From contig QHUE01000071.1 of the NCBI GenBank assembly GCA_003221825.1, positions 1 through 21,160 of the forward strand: a stretch of DNA of 21,160 nucleotides, read 5' to 3'. Made by a program: the position numbers and the translations under genes. Positions 7,172-15,016 of the stretch are shown piece after piece (positions within the stretch are counted from its first letter, which is position 1; each line of letters begins with the position of its first letter). The stretch comes from Gemmatimonadota bacterium. GTDB taxonomy: Bacteria > Gemmatimonadota > Gemmatimonadetes > Gemmatimonadales > GWC2-71-9. The notes beneath the pieces are model-generated. The model was not told the origin of the DNA, did not search any database, and worked only from the letters and a program-made list of their open reading frames with translations.

Positions 7172-7407
7172 TGCGTACCGGAGCCAGCCTCGCGAATCAG
7201 CCGCACCACTTCGCCCGGTTCGGCATGGCGCTTGGTCGACTTCTTGGAGTAGACTCGGCGCCCGTCGACGTCGACCTCAAAGACGCCGCCCGAGGATTGA
7301 ACCAACCGCACCTCAGCGTGCGGGTACACGTCACGGATTTCGGCCGCCAGACCGGTGGCCCGAGGTTCGTAATTTCAGATGACGCAGTATTCAATTGTGA
7401 CGGTCAT
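7168..7407 (-). CDS. Selenoprotein W-like (Rdx family) protein with in-frame UGA read as selenocysteine
   Basis: Rdx/SelW proteins are small thioredoxin-fold redox proteins with a CxxC or CxxU motif. From ATG 7407 the frame reads MTVTIEYCVI, then TGA at 7377-7375, then NYEPRATGLAAEIRDVYP. It continues through SSGGVFEVDVDGRRVYSKK and AEPGEVVRLIREAG to TGA at 7170-7168. Decoding the inner TGA as Sec gives 79 residues with the motif Cys8-Val-Ile-Sec11, the same arrangement as animal SelW (CxxU). Everything after the TGA matches Rdx features (NYxPRA, GGVFEV, SKK, PGE), so it is under coding constraint. A candidate SECIS hairpin lies downstream of the UGA. The stop overlaps the phosphofructokinase start as GTGA. 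No clear ribosome binding site is seen. Standard gene callers would miss it. The alternative is a nonsense mutation of a CxxC gene or a sequencing error. Confidence 0.8.
7341..7362 (-). promoter_or_regulatory. Candidate bacterial SECIS hairpin
   Basis: In the mRNA, CGGGCCACC (7362-7354) pairs with GGCGGCCG (7348-7341), with one bulged G and one A·C mismatch, closing the 5-nt loop GGUCU. The loop begins 21 nt after the UGA. In E. coli fdhF the SelB-binding loop also contains GGUCU and begins about 18 nt after the UGA. Size, distance and loop fit a bacterial SECIS. The hairpin overlaps codons for conserved residues in GC-rich DNA, so chance pairing is possible. Confidence 0.6.
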
Positions 7408-7427
7408 GGCGTGAACGATAGTCGCGC

Positions 7428-7456
7428 TTGACACACCGCGCCACGGCGCCGACTTT
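7428..7456 (+). promoter_or_regulatory. Possible sigma-70 promoter for the chemoreceptor-like gene
   Basis: A perfect TTGACA (7428-7433) is followed, after 17 nt, by GACTTT (7451-7456). That hexamer keeps the A and final T most important in a -10 box. The start point would fall near 7463, leaving a leader of only about 6 nt before ATG 7469. The -10 match is poor, so the call is tentative. Confidence 0.35.
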
Positions 7457-7468
7457 GCGCCACAGCTC

Positions 7469-9565
7469 ATGCGGCCCGCGCTGATCGTTCGTGTAGTCGT
7501 TGCCATCGCCGCGCTCGTCAGTTTCGGCGCCGGACTTGCCGCCTACGTCTATGGCTGGGTGCCCGCCGGCGAGAATCTGCCGCTCGCTGGTGCGCTGCTG
7601 GTCCTCGTCGCCGCGATCACCCGTCGCTACGGCATCGCGCTTCCCGGCAATGGCTTCTCCTCCTACGTCCTCGGCGCCATGCTGTTCGCGATTCTCGATC
7701 GCGGGTGGGCGTTCGCCGCCATTGTGGCGCCGTTTGCCATGCTCGTGGGCGACGTGTTGCTGCGTCGCCTGCCCGTCCGCACGGCGCTGGGGAATGCGGC
7801 CCATCTCACCGCCGGATCGACGTTCGTTGGCCTCATGTATGCCCGCGTGAGCGGCGCGACCGCGGGGGCGGCGCTGTCTGCCGACAACGCCTGGATCGTC
7901 GCGTTCACCATCGTGCTGTTGCCGGTCATCGTAAACGGAACGTTCTACCTCGAGCTGGCACTCGGGCAGACGATCGCGTGGGTCGACGCGCGGCTCACCC
8001 TGCGCTGGGAGTCAATCGTCTACCTCGTGTCCGCGGCGTTGGCGCTGGGTTGGCTGGCCGCCGTCCACGCGGTGATTCCCGGCAGCACGCGGGTCCTCCT
8101 CTTTGGAGCCCTGGCGCTGGGAACGGCCGGCAGCCTGCATGTGCTGCGATTCGGTGTCCGCGCCGACGAGCTGCATCTGATCCAGCGACTCGCCCAGGTG
8201 ATCGCCGCCGAGCTGACGCTGAGTCACAGCTTCCAACGAGTGCAGGAGCTGACACGGCAGCTGGTGCCGTGGGAGCAGATGGGATTTGCCCGCTACGATC
8301 CACGCACCCGGCAAATGGAGCTCGTCGCCGACACGGCGGCGCAGCCGGGCAGCACGTTTCGATTTGATGCCGACGCCGGCCTTACGGGCGAGGCGCTGCG
8401 GTTGCGCCGACCCGTCGTCGCGCACGGCCTCGCCAGGGATCAGGTCGTGGTGCCGGGTGCCGAGACGCCCGGATCGGAAATGCTGGTCCCGCTCTATCAT
8501 GCCGGGCAGCTCGTCGGGTTGTGGAGTGTGCGGCACTCCGATCCCGCGATGTACCGGCAATCGGACGGGGAACTCCTCGAGCTGCTCGCACCACAGCTCG
8601 CACTGATGGTCGCGATCGACGGCTCGCTGCGCCCCGTGACGGGCGCCTCCGATCAGACGATGCAGTATGTGCAGACGCTGACCGCAACGACCGAGGAGAT
8701 CCAGGCGTCCAGCGAGGAAGTTGCCGCGTCCGCCCAGCGTGCCAGTCATGGTGCGGGACAGGCAGCGACGCTGGTCAGCACCGCCGCGCGCGAGGCCGGA
8801 CAGCTGAAGGACAGCGCCGCCGAGCTTTCGGCGGCCGGTGCTCGGACGCGCGACGCGGGCTCGCAAATGGAAAAGACGACCGACCGCGTACGCACCGCCA
8901 CACAACAGGCGGTCCGCCAGCTGACCGATCTCGGGGCCACCACCGAGGAAAGCGCCGCGGAAGTCGCACGGCTGCGCGAGGTGGCGACGCAAGTCGAAAA
9001 GTTTTCCGAGACGATCGGTTTCGTCGCGAACCAGACGAACCTGCTGGCGCTCAATGCGACGATTGAAGCCGCGCGCGCGGGAATTCATGGGCGGGGGTTC
9101 GCCGTCGTGGCCGATGAGGTCCACAAACTCGCCGAGGCAAGCGGCCGCGAGGCGCGCAATGTCGGGAAGGCGGTCCAGGACACGCGCCGTGCGCTGGACC
9201 GCGCCGCGCAGCTGATCGAGCGGATCCGCGGCGACCTCGGCCAAGTCGTCCAGGGCTCCGCGGCGTGGGTACAGGACCTCGATCGGATCGCCGAGGCCGC
9301 CGCCGAGACGGCGCGCGCCGGTAAACAGGTGGCGGAGGTCGGGCGCCAGAATGCCGAACTGGCCGCGCGCATTACCGAGTCGCTCGGCCAGGCACGCGCG
9401 GGAGCCCAGACGTCCAGTCAGGAAGCGGAGGCGGTCGCGGCGGCAGCCGCCGAGCAGCTGCGCGCTATCCAGGACCTCGCCCACGGCGCCACCGAACTGT
9501 CCAGCCTCGCCGAACAGCTCTCGCAGGCCCTCCGCTTCATCCGCGGGGGAAACGGCCACCCCTAG
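7469..9565 (+). CDS. Methyl-accepting chemotaxis-like protein with multi-pass membrane domain and GAF domain
   Basis: The 698-aa protein has about seven hydrophobic segments in residues 8-235, with no large periplasmic loop. A GAF-like region follows (about 240-385), then a long coiled-coil MCP signalling domain (about 395-690). The signalling hairpin tip, QTNLLALNATIEAARAG then RGFAVVADEVHKLAE, starts at Gln522 and is near-canonical, which supports interaction with CheA/CheW. There is no HAMP domain and no obvious periplasmic ligand domain, so sensing is probably within the membrane or in the cytosolic GAF. No che genes lie nearby. It diverges from the SelW-like gene across 61 nt. Methylation sites are plausible in the Glu/Ala-rich helices but are not assigned. 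Confidence 0.85.
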   Translation: MRPALIVRVVVAIAALVSFGAGLAAYVYGWVPAGENLPLAGALLVLVAAITRRYGIALPGNGFSSYVLGAMLFAILDRGWAFAAIVAPFAMLVGDVLLRRLPVRTALGNAAHLTAGSTFVGLMYARVSGATAGAALSADNAWIVAFTIVLLPVIVNGTFYLELALGQTIAWVDARLTLRWESIVYLVSAALALGWLAAVHAVIPGSTRVLLFGALALGTAGSLHVLRFGVRADELHLIQRLAQVIAAELTLSHSFQRVQELTRQLVPWEQMGFARYDPRTRQMELVADTAAQPGSTFRFDADAGLTGEALRLRRPVVAHGLARDQVVVPGAETPGSEMLVPLYHAGQLVGLWSVRHSDPAMYRQSDGELLELLAPQLALMVAIDGSLRPVTGASDQTMQYVQTLTATTEEIQASSEEVAASAQRASHGAGQAATLVSTAAREAGQLKDSAAELSAAGARTRDAGSQMEKTTDRVRTATQQAVRQLTDLGATTEESAAEVARLREVATQVEKFSETIGFVANQTNLLALNATIEAARAGIHGRGFAVVADEVHKLAEASGREARNVGKAVQDTRRALDRAAQLIERIRGDLGQVVQGSAAWVQDLDRIAEAAAETARAGKQVAEVGRQNAELAARITESLGQARAGAQTSSQEAEAVAAAAAEQLRAIQDLAHGATELSSLAEQLSQALRFIRGGNGHP

Positions 9566-9568
9566 ACC

Positions 9569-9587
9569 CGCCGGCTGGTGACCGGCG
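9569..9587 (+). terminator. Weak hairpin after the chemoreceptor-like gene
   Basis: CGCCGG (9569-9574) pairs with CCGGCG (9582-9587) around a 7-nt loop, 4 nt after the stop. There is no proper U-tract; the following sequence is CTACAGGGGTTTCTTC. It may be a weak terminator or an RNA 3'-end stabiliser. Confidence 0.3.
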
Positions 9588-9652
9588 CTACAGGGGTTTC
9601 TTCACGGCGCACCGATTATTAAAGTGGAGTGCCGCCAACCCCGGGGAGCGAC

Positions 9653-11098
9653 ATGCGCGCGCGGACGCCACTGCTGCTACTGTGCCTCAACACCGTTCCT
9701 GCCCTGTGCGTCGGTCAACACACGCATCAATTCGAAATCGGCGCGTTTGGGTCGTTTACACGCTACGACCGCGCGTTCATGCTGGACAATCAAATCGGCG
9801 GCGGCGGGCGTCTGGGATACTTCTTCAGCCCCGCCGTCGGTTTCGAGTTCGATATTGGATACCAGCAGCCCACACCGAAGACCGGCGGCGCGAATGCAAC
9901 ACTGGCGCTCGGGAGCGGCAGTCTGGTCCTCAACATGGGCAACGAGCACAACCTCTTCTATATGCTGGGCGGCTACACTCGACTCGCGTTCGGTGCCAAC
10001 CCCGGCTTCAGCTTCACGGACAACGGCTTTCACGGCGCAATCGGCGACCGGATCTTCCTCGGCGAGCAGGTCGCGCTCCGGCTCGAAGGCCGCGCCATCT
10101 ACTCCCCCAGCACCGGGTTCTCCGGCGGCAATTGGGCAGGGCATATCGTCGGCTCCGTGGGGCTCTCGATCTTCACCGGGCCAAACTCGTTTCGTGACAC
10201 CGACCAGGATGGGGTTGCCGATAAGAAGGATGCGTGTCCGGGGACGCCGGCCGGCGCCGTCGTCGATGCGCGGGGATGCCCGAGCGACTCCGACCACGAC
10301 AAGGTCTACAACGGGCTCGACGCCTGTCCCAACACGGTCGAGGGCGCCGAGGTCGACGCCCGCGGTTGCCCCAAGGATTCGGATGCTGACGGTGTGAACG
10401 ACGGAATCGACAAGTGTCCCAACACCCCGACCGGTGCTCGGGTGGACGCGAAAGGCTGTCCCACCGATTCCGACCGGGACGGCGTCCCGGACGGTCCCGA
10501 CCAGTGCCCGAACACGCCGGCTGGTGCGACCGTCGACACGAACGGCTGCCCGGTCGATAGCGACCACGACGGCGTGCCGGACGGCATCGACAAGTGCCCC
10601 AACACGCCGGCGCGGACCGAGGTGGATACGGCGGGTTGCCAGCGCGCGTCGGATACGGATGGGGACGGCGTAGACGACACCAAGGACAAGTGCCCCGGGA
10701 CGGCAGCCGGCACGCGCGTGGATGCGGCCGGGTGCCCGATCCTCTTTACGGAGGCAAAGACACCGGTTGTCCTCCGTGGCGTGACGTTCGAGACGGGCCG
10801 CTCGGCATTGAAGCCTGACTCGTATACGATTCTCGACATCGTGGCGGCGTCGCTCGTTGCCAACCCCGATATCAAGATCGAAATCGGCGGCCATACCGAC
10901 GCCACGGGCTCGGCGGCGACCAATACTGTCTTGTCGCAAGCGCGTGCCGATGCGGTGCGCACTTACCTGGCGCAGAAGGGCGTTGCACTCGAACGCATGG
11001 TCGCGAAGGGGTACGGCCCTTCTCAGCCGGTCGCGCCGAATACCACGGCGGCCGGACGGGCCCAGAACCGGCGCGTCGAGCTGCGGCAGACTAACTGA
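9653..11098 (+). CDS. OmpA-family outer membrane protein with six thrombospondin type-3 repeats
   Basis: This is a cell-envelope structural protein. It has a signal peptide (MRARTPLLLLCLNTVPALCVGQ) and an N-terminal domain that looks like an 8-strand OmpA-like beta-barrel (about 25-180). Six Asp-rich, Ca2+-binding TSP3 repeats follow (182-362), then a C-terminal OmpA/MotB peptidoglycan-binding domain (about 367-480). That domain has GGHTDATGS and LSQARADAVR, with the Asp and Arg that hold diaminopimelate, and ends AQNRRVELRQTN. The ATG at 9653 is chosen because GGGGAG lies 4 nt upstream; the GTG at 9629 would put that site inside the gene. Length is 481 aa. A paralog follows 14 nt after the stop, so the two are probably co-transcribed. 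Confidence 0.88.
   Translation: MRARTPLLLLCLNTVPALCVGQHTHQFEIGAFGSFTRYDRAFMLDNQIGGGGRLGYFFSPAVGFEFDIGYQQPTPKTGGANATLALGSGSLVLNMGNEHNLFYMLGGYTRLAFGANPGFSFTDNGFHGAIGDRIFLGEQVALRLEGRAIYSPSTGFSGGNWAGHIVGSVGLSIFTGPNSFRDTDQDGVADKKDACPGTPAGAVVDARGCPSDSDHDKVYNGLDACPNTVEGAEVDARGCPKDSDADGVNDGIDKCPNTPTGARVDAKGCPTDSDRDGVPDGPDQCPNTPAGATVDTNGCPVDSDHDGVPDGIDKCPNTPARTEVDTAGCQRASDTDGDGVDDTKDKCPGTAAGTRVDAAGCPILFTEAKTPVVLRGVTFETGRSALKPDSYTILDIVAASLVANPDIKIEIGGHTDATGSAATNTVLSQARADAVRTYLAQKGVALERMVAKGYGPSQPVAPNTTAAGRAQNRRVELRQTN
10196..10738 (+). repeat. Six tandem TSP3 repeats (about 90 nt each) in the first OmpA gene
   Basis: Each unit follows DsDxDGVxDgxDxCPnTPxGaxVDaxGCP, about 30 residues. The second unit is the most divergent (DHDKVYNGLDACPNTVEG). 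Each unit has two Cys and a dense set of Asp suited to binding Ca2+. The repeats form a rigid spacer between barrel and peptidoglycan-binding domain. Confidence 0.85.
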
Positions 11099-11112
11099 GG
11101 CGGAGGCCAAAC

Positions 11113-12813
11113 GTGAGAACGCTTGCCGCAATACTGCTGGTCACGGCGATCACCGGGTCCCGGCTGGAGGCGCAGTACGATCGCCGCTACGAAGTCGGAT
11201 TGTTCGGAGCGTTCACGAAATACGACAAGACGTTCGGCCTTGCGGACAAGATCGGGGGCGGCGTGCGCTTCTCGTACGCCGTCACTCCGATGATCGGCCT
11301 TGAAGTGGAGGCGTTATTCCAGTCGCCGCAGGACGTCACCGCGTCGACGCAAATCGAGCCGATGATCGGCGCCGGCAGCCTGGTCATAAACACACTCAAC
11401 GCGAGCCGGATGACGATCTACGTGTTGGGCGGCTACTCGCGGCTCGATTTCGGCGCCACGAATCCCTATCGCTTCACCGACGGCGGGTTCCACGGCGGGG
11501 CCGGCGCAAAGTTTTACATGAGCTCGCGCTTCGCGCTGCGCTTCGAGGCGCGCGGTATCTACACGCCCCAGACGAACAGCACCTTCGGCCAGAAGGCCAC
11601 TCACCTGGTTGCTTCGGCGGGATTTGCGTTCTTCCAGCCGGACGCCGCGCCGGCGGCGGACGCGGATCACGACGGGGTCGCCGACAAGAACGATGCCTGC
11701 CCCGATACTCCGCGCGGCGCGACGGTCGATAAGCGCGGTTGTCCCGCCGACGCCGATGGCGATGGCGTCTTGAACGGCATCGATGCATGTCCCAACACGC
11801 CGACCGGCGCGACGGTGGATGCGACGGGCTGCCCGCACGATCAGGATGGCGACAAAGTGTTCGACGGGATCGATCAATGTCCCGACACACCCGCGGGCGT
11901 TGCAGTCGACGCCAAGGGTTGCCCGATCGCAGCGGCTGCGGCGGCTGCGCCAGCCGGCCCGGCTGATTCCGACGGCGATGGTGTGAACGATTTGCTCGAC
12001 AAATGCCCCGACACGCCCGCTGGCGCGAAGGTCGATGCCACCGGGTGCCCGATCGATTCCGATCATGACGGCGTCTGGGACGGACTCGACAAGTGCCCGG
12101 ACACGCCACCCGGCGCGACCGTCGATGCGAGTGGGTGCCCGTCGGATTCCGACGGCGACAAGGTCTTCGACGGGATCGATCGCTGTCCGAACACACCTCC
12201 TGGGACACCGGTCGATGCGTTCGGCTGTCCGGCCGATACCGACAAGGACGGTGTGCCCGACAGTCTGGACAAGTGCCCCAATACGCCGGTGGGGATTCAG
12301 GTAGATGCCAACGGCTGCCCCATCGAGCACGACACCGATGGCGACGGCGTGGTCGATTCACAGGATCGGTGCCCCAACACGCCGCCCGGATCGCGCGTCG
12401 ATCAGTTCGGCTGCCTGCTGCTGTTCGAGGAGCGCGCGGTCACCCCGGCGCCCCCCGGCGCGCCGCCGGCGCGTCCCACGCTCATCCTGCAGGGCGTGAA
12501 TTTCCAGACCGGCCGGTCGGTGCTGACGGCGTCCTCCTACGCCGTGCTCGACCAAGTGGCCGCCTCACTCGTCGCGAATCCGGAGATTCGCATCGAGATC
12601 GCAGGCTACACCGACTCGACTGGCAGCAAGCTGACGAATATGAGGCTGTCGATGGGACGTGCGGGGGCGGTGCAACACTACCTCGCGCGCAAGGGCGTGA
12701 GCCCAATGCGGATGAAGGCGCGTGGGTTTGGAGCATCCGGCTACATCGCGTCGAATAAGACGCCGGATGGTCGGGCGCAGAATCGGCGCGTTGAGCTGCA
12801 TAAGCTGAACTAG
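11113..12813 (+). CDS. OmpA-family outer membrane protein with eight thrombospondin type-3 repeats
   Basis: This is a paralog of the preceding gene with the same layout: signal peptide (MRTLAAILLVTAITGSRLEAQ), barrel domain (about 22-180), TSP3 region (183-434) and C-terminal OmpA domain. The OmpA domain has IAGYTDSTGS and LSMGRAGAVQ, and ends AQNRRVELHKLN. The two barrels share motifs such as GAF/GSFTxYDxxF, IGGG and LGGYSRL/TRL, so they arose by tandem duplication. This copy has eight repeats against six, plus an Ala-rich linker after the third repeat and a Pro-rich linker (VTPAPPGAPPARP) before the OmpA domain. The GTG at 11113 is preceded by GGAGG with a 6-nt spacer. A strong terminator follows, closing the two-gene unit. 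Its role is presumably to tether the outer membrane to peptidoglycan across a longer gap. Confidence 0.88.
   Translation: MRTLAAILLVTAITGSRLEAQYDRRYEVGLFGAFTKYDKTFGLADKIGGGVRFSYAVTPMIGLEVEALFQSPQDVTASTQIEPMIGAGSLVINTLNASRMTIYVLGGYSRLDFGATNPYRFTDGGFHGGAGAKFYMSSRFALRFEARGIYTPQTNSTFGQKATHLVASAGFAFFQPDAAPAADADHDGVADKNDACPDTPRGATVDKRGCPADADGDGVLNGIDACPNTPTGATVDATGCPHDQDGDKVFDGIDQCPDTPAGVAVDAKGCPIAAAAAAAPAGPADSDGDGVNDLLDKCPDTPAGAKVDATGCPIDSDHDGVWDGLDKCPDTPPGATVDASGCPSDSDGDKVFDGIDRCPNTPPGTPVDAFGCPADTDKDGVPDSLDKCPNTPVGIQVDANGCPIEHDTDGDGVVDSQDRCPNTPPGSRVDQFGCLLLFEERAVTPAPPGAPPARPTLILQGVNFQTGRSVLTASSYAVLDQVAASLVANPEIRIEIAGYTDSTGSKLTNMRLSMGRAGAVQHYLARKGVSPMRMKARGFGASGYIASNKTPDGRAQNRRVELHKLN
11659..12414 (+). 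repeat. Eight tandem TSP3 repeats, interrupted by an Ala-rich linker
   Basis: Units of about 30 residues match those in the upstream paralog. Between units three and four an insert IAAAAAAAPAGP (about 11926-11961) breaks the array into 3 plus 5, as expected for a flexible hinge. Two units share the same DGDKVFDGID core, suggesting duplication within the array. Confidence 0.85.
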
Positions 12814-12849
12814 ACGCAACAGGCGCAGCAGACGCAGCAGACGCAGCAG
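12814..12849 (+). repeat. Four-copy 9-bp tandem repeat after the second OmpA gene
   Basis: ACGCAACAG, GCGCAGCAG, ACGCAGCAG and ACGCAGCAG run directly from the stop codon. The array is non-coding on the plus strand. It may vary in copy number by slippage; no function is evident. Confidence 0.75.
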
Positions 12850-12863
12850 GTAAACAGGTCACC

Positions 12864-12903
12864 GGGGTCAGGACAAGCAAACTGTCCTGACCCCTTGTAT
12901 TTT
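12864..12903 (+). terminator. Strong rho-independent terminator closing the OmpA pair
   Basis: A perfect 12-bp stem, GGGGTCAGGACA (12864-12875) with TGTCCTGACCCC (12883-12894), closes a 7-nt loop. It is followed by TTGTATTTT. It separates the OmpA pair from the peptidase genes. Confidence 0.9.
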
Positions 12904-12931
12904 CAGTCGCCCCGATCCTCTCGAGCTGCGT

Positions 12932-15016
12932 ATGCGTTTGCAACATGCCCTGCTGCTTGGCTGCCTCCTTATGCCCGCCGCTCTCGCGAGTCAACAGCGG
13001 CCCTGGCAATCCACCGACTACTATCGCCTGACCGTCGTCAGCAGCCCCGCGCTCTCGCCCGACGCGCGTCGCGTGGCGTTCGTCGTCACGACCGTCGTCG
13101 AAGACAAAGACCGGCGCCACAGCGAGATCTGGATGGCGCCCGCGGACGGCTCCGCGCCTGCGTTCCGCTACACGAGCCCCTCGACCGAGGCGTCGAACCC
13201 GAACTGGTCGCCGGATGGCTCGCTGCTCGCTTTCTCGAGCAAGCGTGAGGGCTCGGACGACGATATCTGGTTCCTGCGCACCGCTGCGCCCGGCGGCGAA
13301 GCGTTCCAGATCAAAGGCGTGCACGCGATGCCGGTGTTCTCGCGGGACGGGCAATGGCTCGCGTACACGTGGCGGGGCGAGGAGCCGGACAGCCTCAAGA
13401 AAGAGACGTGGCGCACGCGCGTCTCGCCCACGGCGATCACCCGCGGACCCGATCCGAAGCGCTTCGATGGCCGCGTCTACACCTCGATTCCGATCGTCGG
13501 CGATGAGCGGGGCTACCTGCCGCCGCGCGAGACGCGCCGGCCGAGCCATCTCTACCTGGTGCCACTCGCCGGTGGCACGCCGCGCCAGCTCACCAGCAGC
13601 GATCTCAGTCAGAGCTCGCCGGCGTGGTCGCCTGACGGGAAGACGATCGCGTTCGACCAAGATTCCACCGAGAATCTGGAATTGCGGAAAGACAACTGGC
13701 CGGGCTTGTTCCTCCTCAACGTGGCCGACGGTACGACTCGCCCCCTTCCCACTGGTTTCCCGCAAAGCAGCTCCCCCGCCTGGTCGCCGGATGGAAAGAC
13801 GATCGCGTTCGTGTGTTCGAAGGGCCCGGACGTGGAGAACGACATCTGCACCGTTCCGGCAAGCGGGGGTAACGCACGAGCTCTCACGGGAGATTGGAGT
13901 CTCGACCCCAGCAGCCCCGCCTTCTCGGCCGATGGCAGGACGATCTACTTCTACGCCGAGAGCAACGGCAACGTGCATCTGTTCGCCGTGGCGGCAGCCG
14001 GTGGCTCCGTTCGTCAGGTGACCACGGGAGAGCGTCAGCTGCGCGGCTTCACGCTCAGTACCGACGGGCGTGCGCTCGCCTACACCGCCAGCGACATCAC
14101 GCATGGAACGGAGCTGTACGTGACTCCGCTCGGCCGCGGCTCCGAACGCCGGCTCACGTCGTTCAACGATTCGCTCGTCAAGCAGGTCACAGTCATTCCC
14201 GCCGATACGTTCTGGTTCACCGGCGTCGGTGGCTTGAAGATCGAAGGGTGGCTGATGAAGCCGTACGGCTATCAGCCGGGGAAGAGCTATCCGTTGGTGC
14301 TGTCCATCCACGGCGGACCGCATTCGAGCTACGGCAATGTGCTGTTTCCCGAGTTCCAGATGCTGGCGGGGCAGGGCTACTGGATGCTGTTCACGAATCC
14401 GAGAGGCTCGACCGGGTACGGGCATGCGTTCACCTTCTCGACACGGGCCCGCTGGGGGATGGAGGACTACCAGGATCTGATGCAGGCGGTCGACGTCGCG
14501 ATCGCGCGCGCCAAGGGCGGCGTGGACACGACGCGCATGGCGGTGCTCGGCGGGTCCTACGGTGGCTTCATGACGAACTGGATCGTCGGTCACACCGGCC
14601 GATTCCGCGTGGCGCAAACCGACCGCTCGATCTACAACTGGTATTCCTGGTACGGATCGTCCGATGCGCAGGGGCTGACCGAGTTCGAGTTCAAGGGTGC
14701 GCCGTGGGAGAGCGACTCCCTCTATCGCGTCCTCTCGCCGATGGCCTACGCGACCAAGATGCACACCCCGATGCTCATCGTGCATTCCGAAGACGACAAG
14801 CGCGTGCCGATAACCGACGCCGAGCAGCTCTTCATGTCGCTGCGCAAACGCGGGATCCCGGCGGAATTCGTGCGCTATCCGCGCTCCTTCCACGGGTTGT
14901 CGCGCACCGGACCGCCGTGGCTGCTCGTCGACCGGCTGGAGCGGATCCGGACCTGGTTCGCGCACTGGATCGGCACGGGCGAAGCAGCGCCCGCCTCGAC
15001 GACGAGTCAGCATTGA
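12932..15016 (+). CDS. Secreted S9-family prolyl oligopeptidase / acylaminoacyl-peptidase-like
   Basis: This is a serine exopeptidase-type enzyme acting on short peptides outside the cytoplasm. The 694-aa protein begins with a signal peptide (MRLQHALLLGCLLMPAALASQQ). A beta-propeller follows, with repeated SPDG motifs (NWSPDGSLLAF, AWSPDGKTIAF twice, AFSADGRTIYF), up to about residue 410. The alpha/beta-hydrolase domain holds the oxyanion-region HGGPH, the nucleophile in GGSYGG (Ser542), the acid in HSEDDKRVP (Asp622) and the base in SFHGLSR (His654). All triad residues are present. It follows a terminator, so it should have its own promoter in 12904-12931 or just upstream; none was recognised, nor a ribosome binding site. 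Its stop overlaps the M14 start as TTGA, so the two peptidases are co-expressed. Confidence 0.9.
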   Translation: MRLQHALLLGCLLMPAALASQQRPWQSTDYYRLTVVSSPALSPDARRVAFVVTTVVEDKDRRHSEIWMAPADGSAPAFRYTSPSTEASNPNWSPDGSLLAFSSKREGSDDDIWFLRTAAPGGEAFQIKGVHAMPVFSRDGQWLAYTWRGEEPDSLKKETWRTRVSPTAITRGPDPKRFDGRVYTSIPIVGDERGYLPPRETRRPSHLYLVPLAGGTPRQLTSSDLSQSSPAWSPDGKTIAFDQDSTENLELRKDNWPGLFLLNVADGTTRPLPTGFPQSSSPAWSPDGKTIAFVCSKGPDVENDICTVPASGGNARALTGDWSLDPSSPAFSADGRTIYFYAESNGNVHLFAVAAAGGSVRQVTTGERQLRGFTLSTDGRALAYTASDITHGTELYVTPLGRGSERRLTSFNDSLVKQVTVIPADTFWFTGVGGLKIEGWLMKPYGYQPGKSYPLVLSIHGGPHSSYGNVLFPEFQMLAGQGYWMLFTNPRGSTGYGHAFTFSTRARWGMEDYQDLMQAVDVAIARAKGGVDTTRMAVLGGSYGGFMTNWIVGHTGRFRVAQTDRSIYNWYSWYGSSDAQGLTEFEFKGAPWESDSLYRVLSPMAYATKMHTPMLIVHSEDDKRVPITDAEQLFMSLRKRGIPAEFVRYPRSFHGLSRTGPPWLLVDRLERIRTWFAHWIGTGEAAPASTTSQH

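Noticed and set aside
7197..7394. 65-codon minus-strand open frame next to pfkA
   Set aside because: It is a wrong-frame shadow of the selenoprotein-like gene; its product has no family features, whereas the frame containing the UGA does.
8012..9559. Long minus-strand open frame (515 codons)
   Set aside because: Antisense to the chemoreceptor-like gene, whose signalling motif is canonical; no recognisable domain in the antisense product.
9677..11131. Long minus-strand open frame (484 codons) over the first OmpA gene
   Set aside because: Its apparent repeats are the mirror of the TSP3 codons; the plus-strand OmpA product is complete.
10196..12414. Regular ~90-nt repeats considered as a CRISPR or satellite array
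   Set aside because: They are in-frame protein repeats (TSP3) with diverged codons and no unique spacers.
12814..12849. 9-bp repeats considered as an iteron or regulatory array
   Set aside because: Only four copies, no replication gene nearby and no known binding motif; kept as a simple tandem repeat.
13894..15012. In-frame upstream extension of the M14 peptidase by 373 codons
   Set aside because: It overlaps the S9 gene in another frame; the signal peptide begins only after the TTG at 15013.
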